DNA from: Candidatus Rokuibacteriota bacterium
GTDB taxonomy: Bacteria; Methylomirabilota; Methylomirabilia; Rokubacteriales; CSP1-6
DNA: 64,000 nucleotides
Reading direction: 5' to 3'
NCBI GenBank assembly: GCA_016184125.1
Contig: JACPDG010000039.1
Span: 1 to 64,000 of the forward strand
A program made the position numbers and the translations under genes. A model generated the notes under the pieces. That model worked only from the letters and a program-made list of their open reading frames with translations, was not told where the DNA came from and did no database searches. How positions within the stretch are numbered: position 1 is the first letter of the stretch; every line of letters starts with the position of its first letter. Below, piece after piece: positions 10,247 to 19,410 of this stretch.

Positions 10247-10981
10247 TCAGCGAGCGTGCAGGCGCGGAGACGTCGGGCCCACGTGCACGTGCGCGCCGGT
10301 GGCGCTCCCGGGAATCGCCTCGCGCAGTCCGATGAACGGGACGCCGGCCTCGCGCAGGTGGGCCATGAGCCAGCGCCCCTCCGCGCTGTCGGGATGGACC
10401 GCAACGTCGACGGCGTTCCGGTGATCGAGACCGAGACGGTCGTGCACGCGCGTCTGTCCCACCGCGCTCACGGGCAGCGGCCGGCCGAACGCTCGTGAGA
10501 ACGCCGCCTTGAGCTCGCCCAGGTCGCGAAGCGACCATCGCGTCGTCCCGGCGTAGCGCACGAGGCCGCTCGCGTCTTCGTAGCGGCCGGGCGGCAGCGG
10601 CATCAGTCGAGCCAGCCGCTCGTGCAGCACGGACTCGGACAGCATGCGCTCCGCCTCCTCGATCGCTTCCAGGTGCTCCGCGAGCGCCTGCTGCGCATCG
10701 GCCAGGGCGCGCTCCGCTTCCTCCATGGCAGAGGCTGCGACCGCGCCGGCCTCGTAGAGCGCGCGCCGCTCGGCCACGGCGGCGGCGACGGCCTGCACGT
10801 GCGCCTCGTAGGACGGCCGTGCGCGCTCGAGCGTGGCGTGGTAGTCGGCGAGCGCGCGGACGACGTCCGCGGAAAGATCGGCCAGCGACGTGGGCGGCGT
10901 CCGGCGCGCCGGCTCGGCACTGGCGGATGCGGCCAGCAGGACGACGACAAGCAGGCTCGCAATCGCCGCCCGGAGCGTCAC
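10247..10981 (-). CDS. Exported M15-type peptidase with a coiled-coil region
   Basis: From GTG 10981 the product has 244 residues: a signal peptide (LRAAIASLLVVVLLAASASA), a long charged helical region rich in Ala/Glu (about residues 35-125, probable coiled coil), and a C-terminal domain with LGLDHRNAVDVAVHPDS and GAHVHVGP. The His...Asp...HxH pattern fits the zinc ligands of M15/VanY-like D,D- or L,D-peptidases acting on peptidoglycan. The longer track ORF (352 residues) only adds upstream noise before the signal peptide. It converges on the repeat-protein gene. Substrate specificity is inferred from the fold only. Confidence 0.65.
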   Translation of the reverse strand: MTLRAAIASLLVVVLLAASASAEPARRTPPTSLADLSADVVRALADYHATLERARPSYEAHVQAVAAAVAERRALYEAGAVAASAMEEAERALADAQQALAEHLEAIEEAERMLSESVLHERLARLMPLPPGRYEDASGLVRYAGTTRWSLRDLGELKAAFSRAFGRPLPVSAVGQTRVHDRLGLDHRNAVDVAVHPDSAEGRWLMAHLREAGVPFIGLREAIPGSATGAHVHVGPTSPRLHAR

Positions 10982-11296
10982 GGTGGGGACCACGGTACCA
11001 GACGCGAATCGTCGGTGACGATCTTCGAACACGCCGACGAGCGGTGTCGGCTCGCTCCATCCGGGCGAGTGCACGAACGCCAAGCACATGCCCGAATCGT
11101 GAGCACGTGCAAGAACGTCAGCGTCCGGCGAAGTGGCCCTGACTGGCCAGCAAGGAGTACCCGGCGCGACCAAAAATACACCCGAGCTGGAGTGTCGACG
11201 CGCGCCGGGGCGGGATGCTGTCGCGAAATCGCTGCACTGCGGGCAATCCCGGGCTTGGCACGCCTCCTGCTGCAGGATTGTTGGACGAGGTGAACC
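10982..11296. other. Divergent intergenic region between the M15 peptidase and Mpa
   Basis: About 315 bases with no supported gene. It should hold promoters for the peptidase (minus) and the ATPase (plus). I see a ribosome binding site GAGGTG just before ATG 11297, but no convincing sigma-70 boxes and no palindromic element. Confidence 0.5.
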
Positions 11297-13087
11297 ATGG
11301 GCCAAGAGCGACAGCCCGACACGGGCGAGACGCAGAGGGGGCCAATGCCGACATCAGCCGTCCGGCGGCAGCAGGAACTCCAGAAGATCGAGACGCAACT
11401 CCGAGGGCGTGGCGCGACGTCGGAGACCCAGACGTCAGCGCGTGACAACGGGCACGACGATCGTCCCAGGACCGACGTCGAGAGCCTGCTCGGCGATGCG
11501 AACCGGCAGCTCGTCCTCGCGCTGAACCAGAACGAGAAGCTGGTGAACGCGCTCACCATGGCGCGGGAGGAGATCGCCTCGCTGAAGGAGGAGATCGACA
11601 AGCTCTGCGCGCCGCCCTCGACGTACGGCGTGTATCTGTCGGCGAACGAGGACGGAACGGTCAACGTCCTGTCCCAGAGCCGCAAGGTCAAGGTGAACCT
11701 GCACCCGTCGATCAAGCCCGGAACGTTGAAGCCCGGACAGGAGCTCGTGCTCAACGAGGGGCTGAACGTCATCGAGGCCGCCGCCTACGAGATCCAGGGT
11801 GACGTGGTCATCCTCAAGGAGGTCCTGGACGAGGAACGCGCGGTCGTGACCCTCAGGGCCGACGAGGAGAAGGTGGGCGTCGTCGCTGAGCCGCTCCGGA
11901 TGGAGCGGCTTCGGACGGGCGACCACCTCCTGATGGATCCGAAGTCCGGCTACCTGCTCGAGAAGCTGCCGAAGAGCGAGGTCGAGGACCTGGCGCTCGA
12001 GGAAGTCCCGGACATCGGCTACGAGGACATCGGCGGGCTGGCGTCGCAGATCGAGGCGATCCGCGACGCCGTGGAGCTGCCGTACCTCTACGCCGACTAC
12101 TACAAGGAGCATCGGCTCGCCCCGCCCAAGGGCGTGCTGCTCTACGGCCCTCCTGGCTGCGGCAAGACGATGATCGCCAAGGCGGTCGCGAACAACCTCG
12201 CCGAGAAGATCTCGGAGAAGCGCGGCGAGAAGATCAAGGGCTACTTCCTGAACATCAAGGGGCCCGAGCTGCTCAACAAGTACGTCGGCGAGACCGAGCG
12301 GCAGATCCGCGAGATCTTCGTGAAGGCCAAGGAGAAGGCGAACGAGGACGTCCCCGTCGTCGTGTTCTTCGACGAGATGGACGCGCTCTTCCGCACGCGG
12401 GGCACCGGGATCTCGTCGGACGTGGAAACGACGATCGTGCCGCAGCTCCTCGCCGAGATCGATGGCGTCGAGGGGCTGAAGAACGTCATCGTCGTCGGAG
12501 CCTCGAACCGCCAGGACCTCATCGACCCGGCGATCCTCAGACCGGGCCGCCTCGACGTGAAGATCAAGATCGAGCGGCCGGACCGCGGCGCGGCCGTCGA
12601 CATCTTCATGAAGTACCTGACGCCCGATCTTCCGATCGCCTGGGCCGAGACGCGTCGCTCCGGTGGCGACGTCCACGCCACGATCGCGGCGATGATCCAG
12701 GATGCCGCCGAGTCGATGTACGCGGTCAGCGAGGAGAACCGGTTCCTCGAGGCGACCTACGCGAACGGCGAGAAGGAGGTCCTCTACTTCAGGGACTTCG
12801 CGTCGGGCGCCATGATCGAGTCGATCGTGCGCCGGGCGAAGAAGCTCGCGCTCAAGCGCTACATCGGCGGCGGCGACAAGGGCATCACGACCGAGGACCT
12901 CACGAGGGCCGTGCGCGAGGAGTTCCGGGAGAACGAGGACCTGCCGAACACGACGAACCCCGACGACTGGGCCAAGATCGCCGGCAAGCGGGGCGAGCGG
13001 ATCGTCTACATCCGCCCGGTCGCCGACGCGCCGAAGCGCGAGGAGCGTTCCGTCGATCGCGTCGTCACGACGGGACAGTATCTGTAG
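11297..13087 (+). CDS. mpa: Proteasome-associated AAA+ ATPase (Mpa/ARC)
   Basis: The 596-residue product has the architecture of the bacterial proteasomal ATPase: an N-terminal coiled coil (about residues 55-105, [19 protein letters not shown]) that in the family binds Pup, a double OB region, and one AAA+ module with Walker A GPPGCGKT, Walker [12 protein letters not shown] and the arginine-finger region. It ends in TGQYL, matching the C-terminal QYL with which Mpa docks into the 20S core. It unfolds pupylated proteins for degradation. In Actinobacteria the gene sits with dop, pup, prcB, prcA and pafA; none of these is in this window. GAGGTG precedes the chosen ATG; a second start at ATG 11345 is possible. 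Confidence 0.9.
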   Translation: MGQERQPDTGETQRGPMPTSAVRRQQELQKIETQLRGRGATSETQTSARDNGHDDRPRTDVESLLGDANRQLVLALNQNEKLVNALTMAREEIASLKEEIDKLCAPPSTYGVYLSANEDGTVNVLSQSRKVKVNLHPSIKPGTLKPGQELVLNEGLNVIEAAAYEIQGDVVILKEVLDEERAVVTLRADEEKVGVVAEPLRMERLRTGDHLLMDPKSGYLLEKLPKSEVEDLALEEVPDIGYEDIGGLASQIEAIRDAVELPYLYADYYKEHRLAPPKGVLLYGPPGCGKTMIAKAVANNLAEKISEKRGEKIKGYFLNIKGPELLNKYVGETERQIREIFVKAKEKANEDVPVVVFFDEMDALFRTRGTGISSDVETTIVPQLLAEIDGVEGLKNVIVVGASNRQDLIDPAILRPGRLDVKIKIERPDRGAAVDIFMKYLTPDLPIAWAETRRSGGDVHATIAAMIQDAAESMYAVSEENRFLEATYANGEKEVLYFRDFASGAMIESIVRRAKKLALKRYIGGGDKGITTEDLTRAVREEFRENEDLPNTTNPDDWAKIAGKRGERIVYIRPVADAPKREERSVDRVVTTGQYL

Positions 13088-13100
13088 CGAGCGGCTGTCG

Positions 13101-14087
13101 TCACGGCTCGGGGGCGGCGGTCTTCAGGAACTGAAGCATCGCCGCGTTGACCTCGGCTGGTCGCTCCTGCTGCGTCCAGTGACCGCACCCGGGCAGGAGG
13201 ACGGTCTCCTGAAGGCGGGGGATGAACTGCTTGAGCACCGGCAGCAGCCCGTCCATCCCGCGGAACCCCAGCACGAGGTCTCGCTCGCCGGCGATGTAGA
13301 GCGCGGGCACCGTCACCGTCGCGCCTGACCACGGGGCCAGCAGCTCCCAGTTGCGGTCGATGTTGCGGTACCAGTTGAGGCCGCCGCGAAACCCGGCGCG
13401 CCTGAACTCGCGCGCGTAGAAGTCGATGTCCGCCTCGGTGAGCCACGGCGGCAGCGTCGCCGGGGCGTCCCTCCCGCTGAGAAATCCGCCGCCTCGCGGC
13501 ACCATCCCGACGTCGCCGGAGCCGACACTGCGACGTCGGCGAGGCGCATCGCCCGATCCCCAGAAGAGCACACGGCGGATGGTGTTGCGGGGGTCGCGCT
13601 CGAGCTCCGCTTCGGCGACCCCGGGCTCCTGGAAGTACAGCTGATAGAAGACCGCGTCCGCGGTCTGGGGCATGACGGTCGTCGGGCGCATCGAGGAACG
13701 AGGCAGAAAGGGCACGCTGAGACCGATCACCGCTCGGAACCGGTCCGGGCGCAGCAGCGCGGCGTGCCAGGCGACCGGGGCGCCCCAGTCGTGTCCGGCG
13801 ATGACCGCCGTGGATGCGCCGAGCACGTCGATGAGGGCGACCATGTCACCGACGAGATGGAGCAGCGTGTACCGGTCGAGGGCCTCGGGCCTGTCGGTCT
13901 GGCCGTAGCCTCGCTGGTCGGGCGCGACGGCGTGAAAGCCGGCGTCCGCGAGCGCGACGAGCTGGTGCCGCCACGAGTACCACGACTCCGGGAACCCATG
14001 GCACAGCACGACGAGCGGCCCCTCGCCGGCCTCGGCGATGTGCATGCGGAGACCGTTCGCGGTCACGATCCGGTGCATGATGTCCAT
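13101..14087 (-). CDS. Alpha/beta-hydrolase, epoxide hydrolase type
   Basis: The 328-residue enzyme has the oxyanion-hole motif HGFPES, the nucleophile elbow GHDWGA (Asp nucleophile), and the catalytic His in GCGHWTQQERP near the C-terminus. LTEADIDFYAREFRRAGFRG in the lid region, with its tyrosine, is typical of soluble epoxide hydrolases, which open epoxides to diols through an Asp ester. The start at 14087 follows AAGGAGGCAGG. The 727-residue track ORF is an artefact of read-through upstream. It converges with mpa only 13 bp from its stop. Confidence 0.88.
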   Translation of the reverse strand: MDIMHRIVTANGLRMHIAEAGEGPLVVLCHGFPESWYSWRHQLVALADAGFHAVAPDQRGYGQTDRPEALDRYTLLHLVGDMVALIDVLGASTAVIAGHDWGAPVAWHAALLRPDRFRAVIGLSVPFLPRSSMRPTTVMPQTADAVFYQLYFQEPGVAEAELERDPRNTIRRVLFWGSGDAPRRRRSVGSGDVGMVPRGGGFLSGRDAPATLPPWLTEADIDFYAREFRRAGFRGGLNWYRNIDRNWELLAPWSGATVTVPALYIAGERDLVLGFRGMDGLLPVLKQFIPRLQETVLLPGCGHWTQQERPAEVNAAMLQFLKTAAPEP

Positions 14088-14273
14088 GGGCGCCTGCCTC
14101 CTTGCCGGCGACCTCATCGTAACGCTGGCGACCGCCAGAACACCGGCGCCGTCAAGCGGCCCTCGGACCCCGTGGTGCTCCGGCTCGCCTTGACTATTTC
14201 GGGACTGGGGCTTCAATAGCGGGCACCGACCGGGGGCCACGAGGGCCCGCAAGCTTCGGGCGGTGAGGTGCCC

Positions 14274-15320
14274 ATGGAGCTCGGGATCTTCCTGGAAGAG
14301 GCGCGGCAGGGGATCGACCAGGCGACCGCATTCGCGGAAACGTTCGCGCTGGCGGACGCAGCGGAAGAACGAGGACTGGACAGCGTGTGGCTCGGGGAGA
14401 TCCACTTCCTCCCGACGCGGTCGGTGATCTCGTCGCCGCTGCTCGTCGCCACCGCGATCGCCACGCGCACGCGACGCCTGCGCGTCGGCACGGCGGTGCA
14501 CCTCATCCCGCTGAACAACCCGCTCCGCATCGCCGAGGAAGTCGCGACGCTGGACCACATCAGCCTCGGACGCGTCGACTTCGGCGTCGGGCGCAGCGGG
14601 TCGCCGCGCGCGTACGATCTCTACGGGATCCCGTACGGCGAGAGTCAGGCCCGGTTCCGCGAAGCGCTCGAGATCATCCGGCGCGCGTGGGAGGGCGAAC
14701 CGTTCAGCTACGCGGGCGAGTTCTTCAAGTTCGACAGGGCGACGGTCGCGCCTCGCCCGTACCAGACACCGCACCCGCCCATTCTCATGGCCGCGACGAG
14801 CGAGGAAACGTTCCCGCTGGTCGCCCGGCTCGGGCGCGGCATCCTCGTCGGCCTCCGTGGGATGCACATCTCCGTGCTCCGCGAGCATCTCCGCCGGTAT
14901 CGGGAGACGTGGCGCGAGGCGGGCCACGCCGGCGCGGGGCGCGTGTGCCTGCGGATCCCGCTCTACGCGGCGCCCACCGAGCGCGAGGCGCTCGACGATC
15001 CGCGCGAGAGCATCATGTACTACCTCCGCCGGCAGGCGGACATCACCCGTGCGCCGGCTGGCCGCGCCGGCGCGCTCGCCACCGAGCGGCTCCGCGCCCG
15101 CGCCGAGCAGCTCGACGCTCTCTCCTACGAGGAGGTGCTGCAGGAGCGCGTCGTGTTCGGAACCGCGCCGGCGATCATCGACCGGTTGACGCAACTGCGC
15201 GAGGAGCTCCGGCTGGACGGCGTCGTGTTCGAGCTCGGCTCGGGCGGTCTCATTCCCTCCGAGCGGGAGTTGCGGAGCCTGCACATCGTCGCGGACAAGG
15301 TCGTCCCCGCGCTCAAGTAG
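14274..15320 (+). CDS. LLM-class flavin-dependent oxidoreductase
   Basis: The 348-residue product is a luciferase-like monooxygenase (bacterial luciferase TIM-barrel). MELGIFLEEARQG starts the first strand, and AEERGLDSVWLGEIHFLP, RVGTAVHLIPLNNPLRIAEE and RVDFGVGRSG are family blocks. It uses reduced FMN or F420 to oxidise an unknown organic substrate. GTG 14268 is an upstream alternative, but ATG 14274 is the usual start. The TAG stop is followed after two bases by palindromic element B. Confidence 0.88.
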   Translation: MELGIFLEEARQGIDQATAFAETFALADAAEERGLDSVWLGEIHFLPTRSVISSPLLVATAIATRTRRLRVGTAVHLIPLNNPLRIAEEVATLDHISLGRVDFGVGRSGSPRAYDLYGIPYGESQARFREALEIIRRAWEGEPFSYAGEFFKFDRATVAPRPYQTPHPPILMAATSEETFPLVARLGRGILVGLRGMHISVLREHLRRYRETWREAGHAGAGRVCLRIPLYAAPTEREALDDPRESIMYYLRRQADITRAPAGRAGALATERLRARAEQLDALSYEEVLQERVVFGTAPAIIDRLTQLREELRLDGVVFELGSGGLIPSERELRSLHIVADKVVPALK

Positions 15321-15322
15321 AT

Positions 15323-15470
15323 CATGGGGGGACTATCGAAGCCCCCCGACCCTCGTGCGAAGGGGGCTCACGCCCCCCTCGTACTCCCCCGGCCCCGCGC
15401 TCGGAGCGCCCCGGGGGGTGCGCGGACGCACCCGCCAAAGCCGTGGCGCTCCTCGACTACCCGATTCCTC
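15323..15470 (+). repeat. Palindromic element family 1, copy B
   Basis: This forward copy starts two bases after the TAG stop of the LLM gene (TAGATCATGG) and fills the gap to the end of the histidine kinase gene. Subtype II left module: GGGGGGACTATCGAAGCCCCCC-like arms, followed by an extra AAGGGGGCTCACGCCCCC hairpin, the GGTGCGCGGACGCACC insert and GTGGCGCTCCTCGACTACCC. Confidence 0.85.
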
Positions 15471-15479
15471 GCCCGCGCG

Positions 15480-17426
15480 TCAGCGCGCGCGCCGGCCGTA
15501 CGGGAGATCGAGGATGAACGCGGCGCCGCCCTCGGGCCGGGTCTCGGCGCGCAACCAGCCATCGTGCTGCTCGACGATCCCGTAGGAGAGCCAGAGGCCG
15601 AGCCCGCTGCCCTCACCGGCCGGCTTCGTCGTGAAGAACGCGTCGAAGACGCGGGGCAGGATTGCGGGAGGAATGCCTGGGCCCGTGTCGAGCACCTCGA
15701 CGCGAACGCTCTCCTGGCTGCCACGAACCCGCACGGTCAGCACCCGTCGTCCGGCGTGTCCCGCCATCGCCTGCTGCGCGTTCTGCACGAGGTTGAGCAG
15801 CACCTGGCGGATCTGGTCCTCGTCGCCCCACACGGGCGCGACCGGCGAGAAGCTCGTGACGACCTCGATCCCGGCGCGACGCAGGTCGCAATCCTTCAGC
15901 TCCAGCACGGCCTTCACCTGGTGCTCCAGGGAGCACGGCTGGCGCTCGGGCCGCCGCTGCCCGAGCTCGAGCAGGCCCTGGAGCAGTCGGGCGGCGCGCG
16001 ACGTCTCCTCGATGATGGCGCGCACGCGCTCGACGCCCTCGGGCGACACGGCGTCCCGCGTCATGAGGAGCTCGGCCTGACCGAGGATGAGGCTCAGCGG
16101 CGTGTTGATCTCGTGCGCCACACCGGTGGCGAGCTTGCCCAGGGTGGACAGCCGATCGCGCTCCGCGAGCTGGTCCTCGGTGTGCCTGAGGCCTTCGAGC
16201 TGCCGGCGCGTCGCCTCGTAGAGCTGCGCGTTCTCGAGCGCGAGCCCGAGCTGGCTGGCCGTGGCCTCGACGAGCTCGATCTCGTCCTCGGAAAATGGTG
16301 GTGGTCTGCGACGGCCGAGGGAGAGCGTGCCGAGGATGCGTCCGCGGCTCCGGATCGGAACGCAGACGAAGCCCCGGACGCCTTCCTCGCCGACGAGCGC
16401 CCGCGCGGCGGGGAGCAGCTCGGCCGCGAGGCTCACCTCGGCGTGCTCCACGGTCGTGCCCGTCGCGGCGACGGTCCCGATCAATCCTTCGCCGACGCGG
16501 AGGACACGGTTGAGGTCTCGCAGCCGCGGGCTGAGGCCGCGCTCGCCATGGAGCCGGAGGGTCGTCCCGTCCGGCGAGAGCAGGTGCAGGCTCGACAGCT
16601 CGTGGCCGGTGACGTGCGTCAGCGCGTCGAGCGCCGTGTCGAGCACGCGGTCGACGTCGAGCGTTCCGCCGGTCGCCTGCGCGATGGTGTGCAGGATCCT
16701 GACATGCGGCTCGCGGCGCGGGACGTCGATCCACGTGAAGCGCGTGACCAGTCCGCGCAGGCGTGCGCGCTGCGCCTCGGTCGCCTCGAGGAAATCGCAC
16801 GCGTACGTCCGCCCGTCGTGCCGGGCGAGGACGGCGGCGATCTCGAGCGGCTCCTGCCCGTCGGGTAGAGCGAGGGTGAGCCTGACGGGCCCGCGCGTGC
16901 GGACCTCACCGTCGGGACGGATCCTCGCGCCGACCGCGCTCACGTCGATGGTCGTGCCTTCCCACTCGGTGCCGTCGGCGCCGCGTGCCCAGACCGGAAG
17001 GGACACGGCGGCGCGCGTGGCGCGACGCCGGTCGTGCGATCGGAGCGCCGCCGCGGGCGTGCCCGCCCGCCGTTCGATCGACGCGAAGGTCTCCCCGAGC
17101 CGCTCGAGCAGCACCGGCTTGCCGACGAAGTCCACCGCGCCGAGCTGCAGACACTCCCGGGCCTGCGCCTCGGTCGCGATCCCGGAGATGGCGACGACGG
17201 GCACGCTGACACCGCGGTTCGCCATGAGCTTGAGGAACTCGAGACCGCTCATGCCGGGGAGGTAGATGTCGAGCAGCACGGCGTCCGGGCGCTCGCTCTC
17301 GAGCGTCTTGAGCGCCGCTTCCGCCGTGTGCGTCATCACGGGCTGGTAGCCGAGTCCGCGGAAGAACTCCCCGAAGACCTGACACAACGGCTGCTCGTCC
17401 TCGACCACCAGGACACGCATGGACAT
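15480..17426 (-). CDS. Hybrid sensor kinase with REC, PilZ, GAF, HisKA and HATPase domains
   Basis: The 648-residue protein has an N-terminal receiver (RVLVVEDEQ, phospho-acceptor Asp about 53 in VLLDIYLPG), a PilZ-like segment at about 130-230 (DRRRATRAAV then DVSAVGARIRP, resembling the RxxxR and DxSxxG c-di-GMP motifs), a GAF domain at about 245-400, and a dimerisation/phospho-acceptor helix (GVAHEINTPLSLILGQAEL). An ATPase domain follows, with NLVQNAQQAM, DTGPGIPP and GSGLGLWLSYGIVEQH. It is probably cytoplasmic: no membrane segment is visible. No separate response regulator is next to it. Start uncertain: ATG 17426, ATG 17420 or an upstream GTG (17504). Confidence 0.85.
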   Translation of the reverse strand: MSMRVLVVEDEQPLCQVFGEFFRGLGYQPVMTHTAEAALKTLESERPDAVLLDIYLPGMSGLEFLKLMANRGVSVPVVAISGIATEAQARECLQLGAVDFVGKPVLLERLGETFASIERRAGTPAAALRSHDRRRATRAAVSLPVWARGADGTEWEGTTIDVSAVGARIRPDGEVRTRGPVRLTLALPDGQEPLEIAAVLARHDGRTYACDFLEATEAQRARLRGLVTRFTWIDVPRREPHVRILHTIAQATGGTLDVDRVLDTALDALTHVTGHELSSLHLLSPDGTTLRLHGERGLSPRLRDLNRVLRVGEGLIGTVAATGTTVEHAEVSLAAELLPAARALVGEEGVRGFVCVPIRSRGRILGTLSLGRRRPPPFSEDEIELVEATASQLGLALENAQLYEATRRQLEGLRHTEDQLAERDRLSTLGKLATGVAHEINTPLSLILGQAELLMTRDAVSPEGVERVRAIIEETSRAARLLQGLLELGQRRPERQPCSLEHQVKAVLELKDCDLRRAGIEVVTSFSPVAPVWGDEDQIRQVLLNLVQNAQQAMAGHAGRRVLTVRVRGSQESVRVEVLDTGPGIPPAILPRVFDAFFTTKPAGEGSGLGLWLSYGIVEQHDGWLRAETRPEGGAAFILDLPYGRRAR

Positions 17427-17581
17427 GTTCTGGACGCTCGGCTGCAATGCGTGCGCCACACCGCGCGTGCTTCGCAAGTCATCGAAGACGAGCGTTTTAC
17501 CCACATCGGCAGGCTGCGGGTGGTCAGAGACCGACCAGAGGACGGCTGAAGCCGCCTTCGCGACCGGTCAGTTCTTAGCCG

Positions 17582-18226
17582 TTACCTCGGCCGCGACTTG
17601 CCGCGGATGAAGTCCTGGATCTCCTCGTCGTGCCGCGAGGGCCGGTCAGTCGACGACTTGCCCGCCGGCTCGCCTCTGAAGAGGTCGCGGAAGCGCTCCG
17701 CAATTCCGGGCTTCTTCTCGGGCTCGGGCGCAGGCGCGGCCGGGCGGTCGCTGGCCGCCGCCGGCTTCTCGGGCGGCGCACTCGCCGGCGGTGGCGCGAC
17801 AGGGGGCGCCGGCGTGGGCGCCGGAGAGAACGGAGGGACCTCCACGGGCGTGAGGTTCGGGAACGCCGCGAGCAGGTCATGCTCGAGGCGACCCTGGTCG
17901 ACCTGCGCGTCGGACGCGATGTCCTTCCACGACGCGCCCGTCTTGCGCGCGGAAAACACCTTGTCGATCGGATGGCCGCGGTGTGTCGCGATACGGTGCG
18001 CCACGAAGAGATCGCCCCACTGGAGCCCGGCTCGCGCCTGTTCCATCCTGAGCGCGTCGGGCGCGACCCCGAGTGCGCGTGCGATGCTCGTGACCGTCGC
18101 CGCCTCGGTGGTCTTCGCCGCACCGGCTTGATTGACCGCGGCCACGAGGCCGTCCAGTCGCTGATCGGCCGCGAAGGCGGCAAGAGGCACGAGGAGCGCG
18201 ACGATCGCGAGTCGCAGGGCCCGCAT
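17582..18226 (-). CDS. Secreted hypothetical protein with proline-rich linker
   Basis: The 214-residue product has a signal peptide (LRLAIVALLVPLAAFA), a helical region (about 25-120) containing DLFVAHRIATHRGHPIDKVF and GASWKDIASDA, then a Pro/Ala linker (PAPTPAPPVAPPPASAPP) and a basic C-terminus. I do not recognise the family. The start ATG directly follows the TAG of the cupin gene upstream (no gap), so the two are probably co-transcribed. Confidence 0.65.
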   Translation of the reverse strand: MRALRLAIVALLVPLAAFAADQRLDGLVAAVNQAGAAKTTEAATVTSIARALGVAPDALRMEQARAGLQWGDLFVAHRIATHRGHPIDKVFSARKTGASWKDIASDAQVDQGRLEHDLLAAFPNLTPVEVPPFSPAPTPAPPVAPPPASAPPEKPAAASDRPAAPAPEPEKKPGIAERFRDLFRGEPAGKSSTDRPSRHDEEIQDFIRGKSRPR

Positions 18227-18727
18227 CTAGCCCCGCTCGTAGGACAGGCGCGCGACCTTGTCCATGTTCGTTCCCTCGATGCGGATGAGCCGCGTCGGCC
18301 CGTCGCGCCGCGGGGCATGGACGTCGCCCTCATCGTAGACGTGCGCCATGCCGGGCTCCAGCGTGTAGCTCCGGGCGAGGCGGACCTTGCCCGGGCGGTG
18401 CCCGGTCGCGCGCGCGACGATCGCCCAGTCGCTCATGACGGTCGTGCCGCGCGCCTGCCCGTAGATCGCCCACGAGGAGCCGTGGTCGTGCGGCGCGCTT
18501 TCCTTCGCGCCGCGGTAGACGTGAGCCAGGATGCAGAAGCCGAGGTCGCGGTCCTCGTAGAGGATCTTGCGCTCCGGCACGTCGTCGCCGAGATGCCTTG
18601 CGACGAACGCCTCGTCCTTCAGGACGTCCTGGAGCACCGCACACATCTTCCGGCGCCCGGTCGGCCCGGGGTCATCGCGCAGGATCCGCGCGCACGTCGC
18701 CGCGAACTGCTCGAGGGTCACGCCCAT
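18227..18727 (-). CDS. Cupin-fold protein, cysteine-dioxygenase-like
   Basis: The 166-residue protein has PHDHGSSWAIYGQARGTTVM, the first cupin motif with two histidines that bind iron, and a second histidine later (GMAHVYDEGDVHAP). This arrangement resembles cysteine dioxygenase-type and related small-molecule dioxygenases. The substrate is unknown. The start at 18727 follows GGGAGGTGGG. The frame stays open upstream through element C, so the 360-residue track ORF includes repeat-derived sequence and is not a real N-terminus. Confidence 0.75.
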   Translation of the reverse strand: MGVTLEQFAATCARILRDDPGPTGRRKMCAVLQDVLKDEAFVARHLGDDVPERKILYEDRDLGFCILAHVYRGAKESAPHDHGSSWAIYGQARGTTVMSDWAIVARATGHRPGKVRLARSYTLEPGMAHVYDEGDVHAPRRDGPTRLIRIEGTNMDKVARLSYERG

Positions 18728-18851
18728 CGTTCCCACCTCCCGCGGGTCTCGATCGACCAGAGCGTACACCGACGTGCCGCGTTCCCGGAACTCCGGCTGA
18801 TATGCTGCTCGCGAGCCTCGAGCACCATCGTGCCACGCCGTCCTCGGCGAG

Positions 18852-18983
18852 CGTTCGTGAACGAATCGCGTCGTCGAGGAGCGCCACGGCTTTTGCCGGG
18901 TGCGGACCCGAGGCGCGGCCCGGGTTCCCCGGGCCGCGGCCGAGCGTCGGGGGGTTTGGGGGGCCATTTCGGGGCCCCCCATG
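18852..18983 (-). repeat. Palindromic element family 1, copy C
   Basis: This copy is in reverse orientation and lies between the divergent cupin and HTH/zinc-ribbon genes. It is subtype I: CATGGGGGGCCCCGAAATGG with GGCCCCCCA, then GCGGCCCGGGGAACCCGGGCC, GTGGCGCTCCTCGACGACGC and TTCGTTCACGAACG. The left border on its own strand is CTGACATCATGG. Confidence 0.85.
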
Positions 18984-19028
18984 ATGTCAGATCGCCGGGG
19001 ACGCCATCGCGCAGTGGGAGGTTCAGTC

Positions 19029-19394
19029 GTGGCAAACGATCGACGCGGTCCGCGGCTTCCCGAGCGACAGACGACGGTCAGATCCGAGCTGAAAGCGATC
19101 CTGCACGAGGGGCCCTTCACGACGCGCGATCTGTCGGTGCGCGTCGGTGTCGGCGAGAAGGACGTGGCCATGCACCTCGAGCACATCGCGCGTTCCGTGC
19201 AGGCGAGCGGTGAGCGCTTCGAGGTCGAGCCGCCGCGGTGTCTCGCGTGCGGCTTCGTCTTCAAGGATCGGACGCGGATGACGAAGCCATCGCGATGCCC
19301 GCGGTGCAAGGGCGAGCGACTTGCGCCGGCTCGCTATCGGATCGCGACGACGAGGAAGACGCCCCGCCCGGACGCTGACGCCACCCGCGTCTGA
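19029..19394 (+). CDS. Small HTH regulator with a C-terminal zinc ribbon
   Basis: The 121-residue protein starts at GTG 19029 after GGGAGG. The N-terminal half, SELKAILHEGPFTTRDLSVR with VGVGEKDVAMHLEHIARS, is a winged-helix-like DNA-binding segment. The C-terminal half carries CLACGF and CPRCKG, four cysteines that form a zinc ribbon. This two-part layout matches the small COG3357-type predicted transcriptional regulators. The target is unknown. The frame is open upstream through element C but has no ribosome binding site there. Confidence 0.75.
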   Translation: MANDRRGPRLPERQTTVRSELKAILHEGPFTTRDLSVRVGVGEKDVAMHLEHIARSVQASGERFEVEPPRCLACGFVFKDRTRMTKPSRCPRCKGERLAPARYRIATTRKTPRPDADATRV

Positions 19395-19410
19395 GACGAC
19401 CAGACCCGGG

